Below are positions 1 through 8,349 of a DNA stretch of 44,833 nucleotides, in pieces. This stretch comes from an uncultured Pseudomonadales bacterium. Its GTDB lineage: Bacteria; Pseudomonadota; Gammaproteobacteria; Pseudomonadales; Porticoccaceae. How positions within the stretch are numbered: position 1 is the stretch's first letter; the number at the start of each line of letters is the position of its first letter. A program made the translations under genes and the position numbers. Under the pieces are notes generated by a model. It saw nothing but the letters and a program-made list of their open reading frames with translations, did not search any database and was not told the DNA's origin. The stretch is taken from contig CALSNK010000020.1 in assembly GCA_943787675.1 (NCBI GenBank), forward strand, positions 1 to 44,833, read 5' to 3'.

Positions 1-879
1 TCCATATGGCCGCGTCAATGCTGCACAGTGGTTATGGCATCGGTCGGCCAATATCCCTACTCGATAACGCGCCACTGCGTAAGCTGCTGAATAACTATGT
101 GAAGTTTGATTATTTAGAGACTGCCATCGGTAATGGTGAGCTAGAAGCCATTGCAATCAGCGCCATGAGCTATGCCTCTGGCCAATCTGTGACCTTCTTT
201 CAAGGCCAAGACAGCATCCAACCTTGGAATAGAGCAAGGCGTCGCGGCGAAAAAATTGACCTAACCATTGATCACCTAATGGCTAGCACAGCAATTCCCA
301 GTCTTTTTCCTGCGGTCAAACTAGCGGGAGGCTATTTTGGAGATGGCGCTGTCCGGCAGTTAAAACCCATTAGCCCGGCCCTGCATATGGACGCAAGACA
401 GCTGTTAATCATTGGCGTCAGCGACAATGCGACGCATAAGGCGCCTGAGCTGCAACCTGACCATTCCCCTTCCATCGCGCAGATCATGGGCCATATGTTT
501 AACAGTGCCTTTATTGATGCCGTAGAGAGTGATCTGGAAACATTGCGCACCATAAACCGCCTGGCCTCAGCGCTGCCCCCAGTCACTCAAAGATAAGAAT
601 GGTATTACAGACTTGAATGCCGTGGAGGTGTTGTCTATTTCGCCGAGCCAATCCATTGACCAGATAGCCGAAGAACATATTCACGAACTTCCCCGCTCTC
701 TAAAGCTGTTCTTAAAAATAACCGGAGCAACCGCCCAGGGTGGAGGTACCAGCGCCGCAAGCTATCTCCTCTTTGAACCCGGTTTCTGCCGCAAACTTAT
801 CGCCCTAGGCCACCAGGACGCGCTTGGCCAAGAAGAGGCCATCCGCGAATTTTTCGCTCTCCCTCCAGCAGCCAATTAG
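1..879 (+). pseudogene. patatin-like phospholipase, 3' part, one frameshift
   Basis: This is the C-terminal part of a patatin-family lipid acyl hydrolase; the 5' part lies outside the window. The first segment (to 596) ends a patatin domain: the STAIPSLFP stretch and the GDGA motif that carries the catalytic Asp are visible. The second segment (613-879, another frame) carries the usual family C-terminus, with ELPRSLK, a glycine-rich turn and YLLFEPGF. The frames join if one C is removed from the C5 run at 576-580, which reads on as PQSLKDKNG and then LNAVEVL. I therefore read one gene broken by a +1 insertion in a homopolymer; a sequencing error is as likely as a true pseudogene. The family role is hydrolysis of phospholipid or lipid ester acyl bonds. 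The nucleophile Ser motif would be upstream and is not seen. Confidence 0.8.
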
Positions 880-989
880 ATAACAGCCTGCAAAGCCAAA
901 GGGCATAAGGCTGATGCCCATAATCCGAATCAACCTCCCCCGTACCCCCTGCCACAACGAAAGCAGCGTCCGTAACAACAGGCGCACGT

Positions 990-1019
990 AAAAAAAAGAC
1001 GGACCCTTTCAGGTCCGCC
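990..1019 (-). terminator. intrinsic terminator, minus strand
   Basis: Read on the minus strand, GGCGGACC pairs with GGTCCGTC (one G-U) around a 6-nt loop and is followed by eight T residues (the A run at 990-997). On the plus strand no T run follows, so it does not serve the patatin gene. Confidence 0.8.
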
Positions 1020-1105
1020 TCAGCTCTCCCCCTCTTGTCTTATTATGAACTAACAATAACAAGAGGTATTTCCCAACTTCATTACAAAACTTACAATTGA
1101 GACGA
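990..1105 (-). ncRNA. candidate small RNA ending in its own terminator
   Basis: Between the tRNA terminator (1143-1176) and a second minus-strand terminator (990-1019) lies about 120 nt without a gene. It contains a hairpin with 8-bp perfect arms (CCTCTTGT at 1031-1038, ACAAGAGG at 1059-1066). A weak minus-strand promoter is possible, with a TTGAAA-like -35 at 1133-1138 and a poor -10 near 1110. An intrinsic terminator that is not needed by the tRNA unit suggests a separate short transcript, or simply a backup terminator. No RNA family was recognised. Confidence 0.3.
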
Positions 1106-1142
1106 GCTAGATAGAAGACCCCTCATAACTTTTTTCAAACGC

Positions 1143-1176
1143 AAAAAAAAAGCGCAAAACCGAAGTTTTGCGCTTT
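1143..1176 (-). terminator. intrinsic terminator of the tRNA unit
   Basis: A 12-bp perfect stem (AAAGCGCAAAAC with GTTTTGCGCTTT) closes a 4-nt loop. On the minus strand it is followed by a T tract (A run at 1143-1150). It starts 7 nt after the 3' end of tRNA-Gly and is the obvious end of the tRNA-Glu/tRNA-Gly transcript. Confidence 0.9.
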
Positions 1177-1182
1177 CTTAAC

Positions 1183-1257
1183 TGGAGCGGGAAACGAGGT
1201 TCGAACTCGCGACCCCAACCTTGGCAAGGTTGTGCTCTACCACTGAGCTATTCCCGC
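1183..1257 (-). tRNA. tRNA-Gly (anticodon GCC)
   Basis: The minus strand folds as a full cloverleaf of 75 nt. The acceptor stem is GCGGGAA with TTCCCGC, the anticodon loop sits in CCTTGCCAAGG with anticodon GCC, the T arm contains GTTCGAA, and the 3' TCCA end is encoded. It closely matches the enterobacterial tRNA-Gly(GCC), with one base fewer in the D loop. It is the second gene of the transcript that starts at the promoter at 1384-1412. Confidence 0.97.
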
Positions 1258-1286
1258 AGAAGCTTATCCTTAAGCAACGTATAAAA

Positions 1287-1362
1287 TGGCGTCCCGTAGG
1301 GGAGTCGAACCCCTGTTACCGCCGTGAAAGGGCGGTGTCCTAGGCCTCTAGACGAACGGGAC
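1287..1362 (-). tRNA. tRNA-Glu (anticodon UUC)
   Basis: This 76-nt minus-strand cloverleaf begins GTCCCGTTCG. Its anticodon loop CCCTTTCACGG carries UUC, the T arm contains GTTCGA, and the GCCA end is encoded. It is nearly identical to bacterial tRNA-Glu(UUC). It lies 29 nt upstream of tRNA-Gly and is the first gene of the unit. Confidence 0.97.
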
Positions 1363-1383
1363 GTGACTGGCTAGGAGGCGCGC

Positions 1384-1412
1384 ATTCTATTGAGCTGCAG
1401 TAAGACTGTCAA
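1384..1412 (-). promoter_or_regulatory. sigma70 promoter of the tRNA unit
   Basis: On the minus strand there is a perfect -35 TTGACA (1407-1412), a 17-bp spacer and a near-consensus -10 TAGAAT (1384-1389). A GC-only discriminator, GCGCGCC, follows at once; such discriminators are typical of stringently controlled stable-RNA promoters. It lies about 22 bp before tRNA-Glu. Confidence 0.9.
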
Positions 1413-1430
1413 GCCTAATGACCTTAAATT

Positions 1431-2171
1431 TCAGTGCTTTTGCCGTTTTTTTAATTCCGCGTTAAATACAGTAAAAAAAGAGTTGATCCGACGGGCATTA
1501 AAACCGAAATCCCGGCCCGGCTTCAGGGACACTGAACGCACATCTATATTTGAGTTCAAGGCGTCTACAGGGGTAATCCTAATCGCGATATCAGACTTGA
1601 AAGCGAAAAACCTTGTGGTTTCCCGCAAATCTATCTGCCCCGTCCTAGAATTCCAATTAAGAATCGTCCAGCCGAGCATAGACGCGGTAAAGATTGAAAT
1701 ATGGAATGCATCTCGGCTCGGCAAAGCAACCGACAATGTTTTGATCTCTGGATACCATTTCAGCTGCTGGCTCACAAGATCTTTGGGGTAAACCGCTGAA
1801 TTATCATGCCTTTCTCGGTTTGCCTCAGCATAGGCGAGCACCGGCGGATTTTGGGTATCGGTACTAATATCATAGAGAGCTGGGGCCATTAAGCCTTTGG
1901 GACCCACGGCAAAAAGAAAGAGAAAACTGGGCACCATGCACATCAGCAGAAGGCCCACCAGATCGGCGCGAACATTCTCACCAACAAAATATTTTCGGAC
2001 GAGCAAGATACACCCAATCAATGCCACCGAGCCGCTTACCCCAACAATAGAGAGCACTAACCATAATTTATATTTGACCTCAGCGAGATCCAGTTGAAAA
2101 ATAAGTGCCGCTAAAATGGCGATCATCAGAATAGCCTGACCAGCAAAACTAATTAATTTCATCCTCAACAC
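1431..2171 (-). CDS. DUF1499 membrane protein
   Basis: This 246-residue protein has three predicted membrane helices in about the first 100 residues. A soluble C-terminal half follows with DUF1499 features: a DISTDTQNPP start and an SRTGQIDLRE plus FNARRIN end. The molecular role of the family is unknown; the sequence indicates a membrane-anchored protein whose C-terminal domain lies on one side of the membrane. The start is a GTG at 2171; an ATG three codons on (2162) is an alternative, but a GAGG sits too close to it to act as a normal ribosome site. The gene is divergent from alaA, and its stop lies 19 bp from the tRNA promoter, so read-through into the tRNA unit is possible. Confidence 0.8.
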   Translation of the reverse strand: MLRMKLISFAGQAILMIAILAALIFQLDLAEVKYKLWLVLSIVGVSGSVALIGCILLVRKYFVGENVRADLVGLLLMCMVPSFLFLFAVGPKGLMAPALYDISTDTQNPPVLAYAEANRERHDNSAVYPKDLVSQQLKWYPEIKTLSVALPSRDAFHISIFTASMLGWTILNWNSRTGQIDLRETTRFFAFKSDIAIRITPVDALNSNIDVRSVSLKPGRDFGFNARRINSFFTVFNAELKKRQKH

Positions 2172-2236
2172 CCAAACAGCAACGTATTTTGGCTACAATG
2201 AGCACTCACTCAGCCACAATCATACACAATCGCATA

Positions 2237-3451
2237 ATGACTGACATATTACAATCCGACAAACTTAGCGGTGTCTGCTACGAGATTCGCGGTCCCGTGC
2301 TGAATCATGCCAACTGGCTTGAGGATCAGGGCCAAAAAATTATCAAGCTGAATATCGGCAATCCAGGTGCCTTTGGTTTTGATGCCCCTGATGAAATTAT
2401 CCATGATGTTATCCATAACCTCCGTGAAGCTCAGGGCTATAGCCACAGCAAAGGGCTGTTCTCCGCACGCAAGGCCGTAATGCAGCGCTATCAGGCTCAG
2501 GGTATTCAGGGCATTGATGTGGAAGATGTGATCATGGGCAATGGGGTCAGCGAGCTGATTGTTATGGCGATGCAGGCGCTCTTAAACCGGGATGATGAGA
2601 TACTAATCCCCTCCCCTGATTATCCACTGTGGACTGCCGCCGTCACCATGTCGGGTGGAACCCCCGTGCATTATCGCTGCAATGAAGCGGATGACTGGCA
2701 GCCAGATGTGGCTGATATTGAGTCTAAAATTACGGCCAATACTCGTGGCATTGTAATTATTAACCCCAACAATCCGACCGGTGCCGTTTATTCCGATGCC
2801 GTACTCAAACAGATTGTTGCCCTAGCTGAACGCCATAATTTAGTCGTCTTTGCCGACGAGATCTACGACCGCATTTTATACGATGGTGCATTGCACACAC
2901 CTCTGGCTAGTCTGGTTAAAGAGGTTCCCTGCCTCACCTTTAATGGCCTCTCTAAGACCTATCGTCTGGCAGGGTTTCGCTCTGGCTGGATGCTTATTAC
3001 CGGCGCCAAGGAAATAGCGAAAAGCTATATTGAAGGGCTGGAAATGCTTGCCTCCATGCGCCTCTGTGCCAATGCACCGGCAATGCTTGCAGTGCAGACT
3101 GCACTGGGCGGTTATCAGAGTATTGAAGATTTGATCTTACCCGGTGGGCGACTGCTTGAGCAGCGTGACCTGGCTCACAGATTGATCACAGACATACCAG
3201 GCGTGACCTGCGTCAAGCCACAGTCTGCGATGTATCTCTTTCCAAAGCTTGATTCACAGATGTACCCTATCGCCGATGATGAAGAGATGGTGCTAAATCT
3301 GTTAAAAGAAGAACGTGTACTGCTGGTTCAGGGTTCTGCCTTTAATCTCAAAGATAAACAGCATTTCCGCATCGTATTTTTACCGGATCAGGATCAGCTC
3401 AGTGAAGCTATCGGACGCTTTGGTAACTTTTTAGAGCGCATGCGAGCCTGA
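2237..3451 (+). CDS. alaA: alanine/glutamate-pyruvate aminotransferase AlaA
   Basis: This is a fold-type I PLP aminotransferase expected to make alanine from pyruvate and glutamate. I chose the ATG at 2237 (404 residues), because the sequence after it aligns with the N-terminus of E. coli AlaA (405 residues: VCYEIRGPVL, LNIGNPG.FGFDAP). The reading frame is open upstream to a TTG at 2189 and an ATG at 2198, but no ribosome site favours them. Visible motifs are NPNNPTGAVY, DEIYDRI (PLP ring Asp), the Schiff-base Lys in GLSKTYR near residue 240, and the FRSGW Arg. All expected catalytic residues are present. Confidence 0.93.
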   Translation: MTDILQSDKLSGVCYEIRGPVLNHANWLEDQGQKIIKLNIGNPGAFGFDAPDEIIHDVIHNLREAQGYSHSKGLFSARKAVMQRYQAQGIQGIDVEDVIMGNGVSELIVMAMQALLNRDDEILIPSPDYPLWTAAVTMSGGTPVHYRCNEADDWQPDVADIESKITANTRGIVIINPNNPTGAVYSDAVLKQIVALAERHNLVVFADEIYDRILYDGALHTPLASLVKEVPCLTFNGLSKTYRLAGFRSGWMLITGAKEIAKSYIEGLEMLASMRLCANAPAMLAVQTALGGYQSIEDLILPGGRLLEQRDLAHRLITDIPGVTCVKPQSAMYLFPKLDSQMYPIADDEEMVLNLLKEERVLLVQGSAFNLKDKQHFRIVFLPDQDQLSEAIGRFGNFLERMRA

Positions 3452-3485
3452 TAAGCCTTTTTAAGCGGCAGTATAGAATTGAGAG

Positions 3486-3653
3486 ATGAACATAGATATG
3501 AGCAAGAACAGACCTAACAGTAGTGATGATAAGCAAGAGGATACTGTGGCAGCAGACTTTAATGGCGCCGCAATTATTGATGAACAGGGTGTGGAAGTGC
3601 CGATTACCGAAGATATGGTACAAACCGCCTGTGACGAACTGGGCGACTACTAG
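3486..3653 (+). CDS. PA1571-like small protein
   Basis: This is a 55-residue ORF just downstream of alaA. It has a polar, acidic N-terminus and a C-terminal core AAIIDEQGVEVPITEDMVQ followed by a Cys-containing helix. That core (IIDE.G.EVPITE.M...AC) is the signature I associate with the uncharacterised PA1571-family proteins of Pseudomonas and relatives. No membrane segment or signal is seen. The ATG at 3486 is used; a second in-frame ATG at 3498 is possible, with a GAGAG about 10 nt upstream. The function is unknown. Confidence 0.7.
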   Translation: MNIDMSKNRPNSSDDKQEDTVAADFNGAAIIDEQGVEVPITEDMVQTACDELGDY

Positions 3654-3675
3654 CCCTGCCTTTGAACATTAAGTC

Positions 3676-4764
3676 TTAAGATCTAAACCCCAATCGCCTA
3701 ACGCCACTGTCCTCAGTGGATACAGAATAATAGCTAAACTCTCTTCGCACCGGATAGCGCTTGCGCAGCTCATCGAATGCCAGTCCCACCGCTTCAGGAC
3801 CCGTAAGATTAGCCAACCTATCACGCATGCGCTGATCATCTTCCGCCACATCATAGCTAGCTAGAATTGCCTCGCCTAAGGTATCAAGATTACCCAGAAC
3901 CTGAAATTCATCCGTAGGTTCGTTGCATGGCTCAGCTTTCTCGCCCAAGAACGTTAAGAAGGCATCAAACACCATCTGAGTGCCATTAGTCTTGCCCTCA
4001 AGGCTATAACCGGCAATATGAGGTGTGGCCAGCTCCACCAGAGCCATTAGATCGAGGTCTAACTGAGGTTCTGACTCCCAGACATCCAGTGCAACCTGCA
4101 ATGGCGCATCGGTCCGCAGATGGGCCAGCAATGCTTTATTGTCAATCACCCCACCACGACCCGCATTCAACAGCAGTGCGCCAGGCTTAATCTTGGAGAG
4201 CACCTCGGAATTAAACATATGATGGGTTGGAAACGCCCCCACCTTGGTGATGGGAGTATGCAGGCAAATAATATCGCTGGTACTAATGAGCTCATCGAAT
4301 GACACAAGGTCTGCGTTGGAAACAGCGGATAGAAATGGATCGTAGACCCGACAGCTGACCCCGAGCCCTCTCAGCTTATTATGCAGCCTGCCGCCAACAT
4401 TACCGCAGCCAACAATGCCTAGGGTTTTACTCTGCCAGTCGGGGACTAATCGGCACATCACGGACAGATCATATTGCACGACCGCCTCGGCATTACAGCC
4501 CGGGGCATGGGCAAAGGCAATATTGGCCGACTGTAAATAATCAGTGTCGATATGATCAGTGCCTATGGTTGCCGAGCCAACAAACTTCACCTTAGAATTC
4601 TCGAGTAACTGGCGATTGACCTCGGTCACCGACCGCACCAAAAGCACATCGGCATCAGCAACATCTGCCGCAGTTATCTCGCGACCAGGCAGTAAATACA
4701 CCTGTCCGTAGGACGCAAACAACGCTTGCACCAGCGGCATATTTTGATCGGCAATAATTTTCAT
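3676..4764 (-). CDS. pdxB: erythronate-4-phosphate dehydrogenase
   Basis: PdxB oxidises 4-phospho-erythronate in the DXP-dependent pathway to pyridoxal phosphate. The 362-residue protein (about 380 in E. coli) shows a D-2-hydroxyacid dehydrogenase layout: the N-terminus MKIIADQNMPL, an NAD Rossmann motif GIVGCGNVGGRL at about 118-129, the catalytic Arg in NAGRGGVID, the Glu in the DVWESEP stretch, the His in TPHIAGYSLEGK, and a C-terminal dimerisation domain specific to PdxB. It is convergent with the PA1571-like gene and lies 12 bp downstream of the Xni-like gene, so probably shares its transcript. Confidence 0.94.
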   Translation of the reverse strand: MKIIADQNMPLVQALFASYGQVYLLPGREITAADVADADVLLVRSVTEVNRQLLENSKVKFVGSATIGTDHIDTDYLQSANIAFAHAPGCNAEAVVQYDLSVMCRLVPDWQSKTLGIVGCGNVGGRLHNKLRGLGVSCRVYDPFLSAVSNADLVSFDELISTSDIICLHTPITKVGAFPTHHMFNSEVLSKIKPGALLLNAGRGGVIDNKALLAHLRTDAPLQVALDVWESEPQLDLDLMALVELATPHIAGYSLEGKTNGTQMVFDAFLTFLGEKAEPCNEPTDEFQVLGNLDTLGEAILASYDVAEDDQRMRDRLANLTGPEAVGLAFDELRKRYPVRREFSYYSVSTEDSGVRRLGFRS

Positions 4765-4776
4765 AACAGCCCCTGT

Positions 4777-5670
4777 TTAAAAATTCCGCGACTTCAGTGC
4801 AGCAGCGCGGCTGGCGAAGGCATTGGCAAAGCCCATGTCTTCACAGAATATGGCAAAAGCATCCTGGTGAATACCCTGCCAGCCAATAGCGTCCAATGCC
4901 GGCGCTTCATCAATCTCGGTGACAATGGTGGCCAACTTGCGAGACAGAAATAATTGATCGCGATTAGCATCCAGCTTATCGGCGAGCTTTTTAGCGCCCC
5001 GAATCGGTAAGTCCTGCAGCTGATCGAGATGCTCCATAATCACATCGACGCTGGCATAGTGACTCAGCAACTGTCTTGCTGTCTTGGCACCAATACCGGG
5101 AACACCGGCAATATTGTCACTGCTGTCACCCATAAGGGCTAAATAGTCCGCCATCTGATTGCAGCCTAGCTCAAGCTGAACTTCCATTTCCTGCTGAGTC
5201 TTGGGATATGATTTGCCAAAGTCCCAGTACAGGTCATTGGCTTGAATAATTTGGGTTAGATCTTTGTCGCGGCTAACAATCACCGGCTGAGCATTCTCGA
5301 GACGCACCTTACTGGCAACACCACCAATAAGGTCGTCTGCCTCATAAATATTCGAGGCCATTTCCGTAATACCCATTACTCGACAGAGCTGACGGCAGGC
5401 ATTTAACTGGAATGCCAGTGCCTCATCGGGAAGCTCCCGGTTAGCTTTGTACTCAGGGCAAAGCTGATGGCGAAAACCGCATTCGAGGCTTTCATCAAAG
5501 GCACAAAATATATGCGCAGGGTCTTTCTGCTTGAGAATATCCAGCAAAAAAGCGGTAAAACCATAGACCGCATGGGTGGAAAACTGGTTTTCTGCTGCGC
5601 GCCAGTTCTCAGGCAAGGTGAAATAGCTGCGGAATATATAAATGGAGGAGTCTATCAAAAATGCTTGCAT
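4777..5670 (-). CDS. 5'-3' exonuclease / flap endonuclease, Xni-like
   Basis: This 297-residue stand-alone 5' nuclease is related to the N-terminal domain of DNA polymerase I and to E. coli Xni (ExoIX). Acidic metal ligands are present: LIDSS near residue 6, CAFDES, YEADDLIG, SRDKDLTQ and GDSSDNI. A helix-hairpin-helix, VPGIGAKTARQLL, provides DNA binding. It is expected to trim flaps or 5' ends during replication and repair. It lies between epmC (8 bp) and pdxB (12 bp) in one minus-strand run. Because both acidic metal sites look complete, it may be more active than E. coli Xni, whose site is reduced; that is inference. Confidence 0.85.
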   Translation of the reverse strand: MQAFLIDSSIYIFRSYFTLPENWRAAENQFSTHAVYGFTAFLLDILKQKDPAHIFCAFDESLECGFRHQLCPEYKANRELPDEALAFQLNACRQLCRVMGITEMASNIYEADDLIGGVASKVRLENAQPVIVSRDKDLTQIIQANDLYWDFGKSYPKTQQEMEVQLELGCNQMADYLALMGDSSDNIAGVPGIGAKTARQLLSHYASVDVIMEHLDQLQDLPIRGAKKLADKLDANRDQLFLSRKLATIVTEIDEAPALDAIGWQGIHQDAFAIFCEDMGFANAFASRAAALKSRNF

Positions 5671-5678
5671 GGGCTCGT

Positions 5679-6212
5679 CTACAGGATATTGGTGAGTTGA
5701 TAATGAGCAGAGTCGGTTGCCACAGCAACCTTAAAGCTCAATGCAAGTTTAGACAAAAACTGATCCCCACGTGAGGGTAAGCCGCCCTTCTCACTCCAGA
5801 GTCTCGCCTGGTCCACAACGGCCTCTGCGAAATGATGATTAACCGAGCTGTCCCCTTGAAGATTATCCACGCTGAGGCGAAAATCCTGGCCGCAAGCCAC
5901 TGAAAACATCCATTCAAGCGCCTGTGGCTTTACTTCAGCAGCTTCAAAAATACGCTGCTGCTCTACCGTGCGCCCATCTGGGTTATACCAGTAACCAAAG
6001 TCTTCAAGCTTTCGCCGCGCCTCACCCGCAATACACCAGTGGGCAATTTCATGGAGTGCGCTGGACAGGTAGTCTTCTCGATAGAACAGCCGATTGCAAT
6101 GATGCTCGCCATCAGCGGGTAAATAGACGGGCTCATCGGCGCCGCCGAGCAGCTTGGTATTCGTTGCAAGACCGAACTCCTGTTCAAAAATTGTACTGAT
6201 TCGTGCCAGCAT
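5679..6212 (-). CDS. epmC: elongation factor P hydroxylase
   Basis: EpmC (YfcM) hydroxylates the beta-lysylated lysine of EF-P. The 177-residue length fits the family. Diagnostic features are LYREDY-like FYREDY, the metal-binding HEIAHWCIAG stretch, FGYWYNPDGR, and VEQQRIFEAAEVKPQALEW-type helices. The first gene of the epmC-xni-pdxB run, it is preceded by the 244-bp spacer shared with the divergent gene at 6457. No efp, epmA or epmB gene lies in the window, so those partners must be elsewhere. Confidence 0.88.
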   Translation of the reverse strand: MLARISTIFEQEFGLATNTKLLGGADEPVYLPADGEHHCNRLFYREDYLSSALHEIAHWCIAGEARRKLEDFGYWYNPDGRTVEQQRIFEAAEVKPQALEWMFSVACGQDFRLSVDNLQGDSSVNHHFAEAVVDQARLWSEKGGLPSRGDQFLSKLALSFKVAVATDSAHYQLTNIL

Positions 6213-6456
6213 TTAAGCCCCGAGCAATATAAAACTGAATAGCGAATCTGCTGTCAAAAAACATTCAACCCAAACACAGCAGAGACTTCAAAAACCGAAT
6301 TTTACAGTAAAAATAACAGTCTCGGTAAATTGCATATTAAACCGAGATCATCTATGTTTTTAACATATAACACTAATTGTTGTGCTTTCTAGAAAGACAG
6401 AGTACTTTATGTAGTGTTAGTGTCTTTTGCTATTAGCTGGCTTAGGAGATTTATTT

Positions 6457-7152
6457 ATGCCCCATTCGGCGATTGATCATTCCCACGACAATGTGATTGA
6501 TATCTTCACCCGCAGACCTCTCTCTGAAAATTCCAACACTAATCTAATCCGTATCGCCCCAGAACTCGACGGCCTCGAGATGCTTTACAGCAATGCTGAA
6601 AATCCTGACAAGCTGTTCTCTGTAAAAATATTGGCCTGGGGGCTGCGCGTAAATGGTGAAGTTGTGGGTCTAGTGCCCTGGCTTGATGAGCTAGTCGCCT
6701 GCGATGAAATTAATGACCCGCTCAATGGCCAGTGGGAAGGCTATTACGATCAGGGTGTCGATGAATTGTTTTTCGCGGCTCCGCTTCACAAAGTCGTAGA
6801 GCTGGAAACTGCGGCTGACTACTACGAGTATCAGTGCGACACCGACCGGGAAATTATTCAAGAGATACCCGACACCATTGGCACCCATGCAGTGCTATCT
6901 ACCGATGGCTTTCACAGTATTACCCTAAAAGAGGTGGTGAGCTGGCGCCTGCTAAATGATGGCACCATGGAAGCGATGCTGATCGACGAACTTAAGATGC
7001 TGAATACTCCGGTACTACCTGGGGACGGCTGTCTTTACCCTGCGGATAAAAACGAAGATTTTCGCTACTTCTTCCAGCACCATATCGCCAATAAAATAAA
7101 GGCCCAAGACCCAGAGGCCATGGCAGCGATTTCTCTACTTGATGAAAGTTAG
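6457..7152 (+). CDS. uncharacterised conserved-looking protein
   Basis: I do not recognise a characterised family. The product is 231 residues, acidic (many Asp/Glu), without signal peptide or membrane helices. Near the N-terminus is SHDNVIDIFTRRP; two Trp-rich segments, ILAWGLRVNGEVVGLVPWLDE and VVSWRLLNDGTMEAML, flank an acidic centre. The start at 6457 is chosen because AGGAG at 6444-6448 lies 8 nt upstream; the frame is open to an earlier TTG-like start at 6427. Coding appears real from length and composition. It is transcribed alone, divergent from epmC and convergent with accA. Confidence 0.7.
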   Translation: MPHSAIDHSHDNVIDIFTRRPLSENSNTNLIRIAPELDGLEMLYSNAENPDKLFSVKILAWGLRVNGEVVGLVPWLDELVACDEINDPLNGQWEGYYDQGVDELFFAAPLHKVVELETAADYYEYQCDTDREIIQEIPDTIGTHAVLSTDGFHSITLKEVVSWRLLNDGTMEAMLIDELKMLNTPVLPGDGCLYPADKNEDFRYFFQHHIANKIKAQDPEAMAAISLLDES

Positions 7153-7188
7153 GCGACCAAAAGGGCTGAGGGTTAACTCTGCGCCCTT

Positions 7189-7233
7189 GGTCTGAGTCTG
7201 GTCTGAGTTTAGTTTGGTCTTAGTCTGGTCTGC
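7189..7233. repeat. tandem repeat over the accA stop codon
   Basis: An 18-bp block GGTCTnAGTCTGGTCTG occurs at 7189-7206 and again at 7216-7233, 27 bp apart, and each copy is itself two 11-bp GGTCT units. The second copy encodes the last residues and stop codon of accA; the first lies just downstream of the stop. Confidence 0.75.
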
Positions 7234-8173
7234 CATAGGACATGAGGCGCTGGTAACGGCTCTCTAACAGATCGTCCAGAGGAATGGCCTGAAGCTCATC
7301 AACCTGCTTAGAAAGGTGCGCTTTCAATGTGGCGGCCATAGTTTCGATATCACGATGGGCACCGCCCATTGGCTCTGGAATAGTCTCGTCGACAATACCC
7401 AGCTGCTCAAGATTACTCGAGGTCACACCCATTGCTTCAGCAGCCTCAGGCGCTTTGTCGCTGGTCTTCCAAATAATATTGGCACAGCCTTCCGGCGAGA
7501 TAACAAAATAGGTACTGTACTGCAGCATATTGAGTCGATCACCCACACCAATAGCCAGAGCACCACCAGAACTACCTTCGCCAATAACCGTACAGATAAT
7601 CGGCGTACGTAATCTTGACATAACCGCCAGATTACGGGCGATAGCTTCGGATATATTACGCTCTTCAGAGTCGATACCTGGATAGGCACCGGGGGTATCA
7701 ATTAATGTAATCACCGGCATTTTAAAACGCTCGGCAGTCTCCATTAGACGCAGTGCCTTACGGTAACCCTCAGCCTTGGGCATACCAAAGTTACGCATCA
7801 CCTTGTCGGTAACGCCACGTCCCTTCTCTTCGCCAATCACCATCACTGGCTTGCCATTAAGGCGAGCAACACCACCCACAATAGCGCTGTCATCACCGAA
7901 ATGACGATCGCCATGCATCTCCTCCCAATCGGTAAAGATGCGCTTGATATAATCCAGAGTATAGGGTCTATGAGGATGACGGGCGACCTGCACAACCTGC
8001 CAGGCACTGAGTTTGCTATAGATACTTTCGGTAAGCTTGCGTGATTTGTCGCGCAGCTTAGTCACTTCTTCGGCAATATTCAGATCGTTGTCATTGCCTA
8101 CAAGCTGGAGTTCTTCAATCTTCGCTTCTAGCTCGGCGATGGGCTGTTCAAAGGAGAGATAGTTCAAATTCAT
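7220..8173 (-). CDS. accA: acetyl-CoA carboxylase carboxyltransferase alpha subunit
   Basis: AccA is one of two subunits of the carboxyltransferase that makes malonyl-CoA, the first committed step of fatty acid synthesis. The start at 8173 ([15 protein letters not shown], 317 residues) aligns with E. coli AccA; the frame extends upstream only to a TTG at 8197. Seen are the helical N-terminus, the biotin-site region [11 protein letters not shown], and crotonase-fold signatures [16 protein letters not shown] and [15 protein letters not shown]. It lies 176 bp downstream of dnaE, as in many gammaproteobacteria. That spacer holds a hairpin with 7-bp arms (TGGCGGC at 8283, GCCGCCA to 8312) without a T tract. 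Confidence 0.97.
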   Translation of the reverse strand: MNLNYLSFEQPIAELEAKIEELQLVGNDNDLNIAEEVTKLRDKSRKLTESIYSKLSAWQVVQVARHPHRPYTLDYIKRIFTDWEEMHGDRHFGDDSAIVGGVARLNGKPVMVIGEEKGRGVTDKVMRNFGMPKAEGYRKALRLMETAERFKMPVITLIDTPGAYPGIDSEERNISEAIARNLAVMSRLRTPIICTVIGEGSSGGALAIGVGDRLNMLQYSTYFVISPEGCANIIWKTSDKAPEAAEAMGVTSSNLEQLGIVDETIPEPMGGAHRDIETMAATLKAHLSKQVDELQAIPLDDLLESRYQRLMSYGRPD

Positions 8174-8349
8174 GGTGACGAGGATCTCAGGTTGCAATGA
8201 CTATGGGCTATAAATTTTGGTGTTCTTCGCTGCTATAACGCTATTGTAAGGCTTCTATACCGCTAAATAGCAACCCAAAAACTGGCGGCTATTTTAACAT
8301 CTTGCGCCGCCACCGCTAGCCTTACCGGCAGATTAATTACACTGTTGGC

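Noticed and set aside
1390..1791. 133-residue plus-strand ORF opposite the DUF1499 gene
   Set aside because: It is antisense to a recognised protein, starts within the tRNA promoter and resembles no family.
7158..7188. AAGGGC/GCCCTT inverted repeat after the 6457 gene as a terminator
   Set aside because: The stem is 6 bp with a long loop and no T run follows.
8283..8312. Hairpin between dnaE and accA as a terminator
   Set aside because: It has 7-bp arms but a 16-nt loop and no T tract on either strand.
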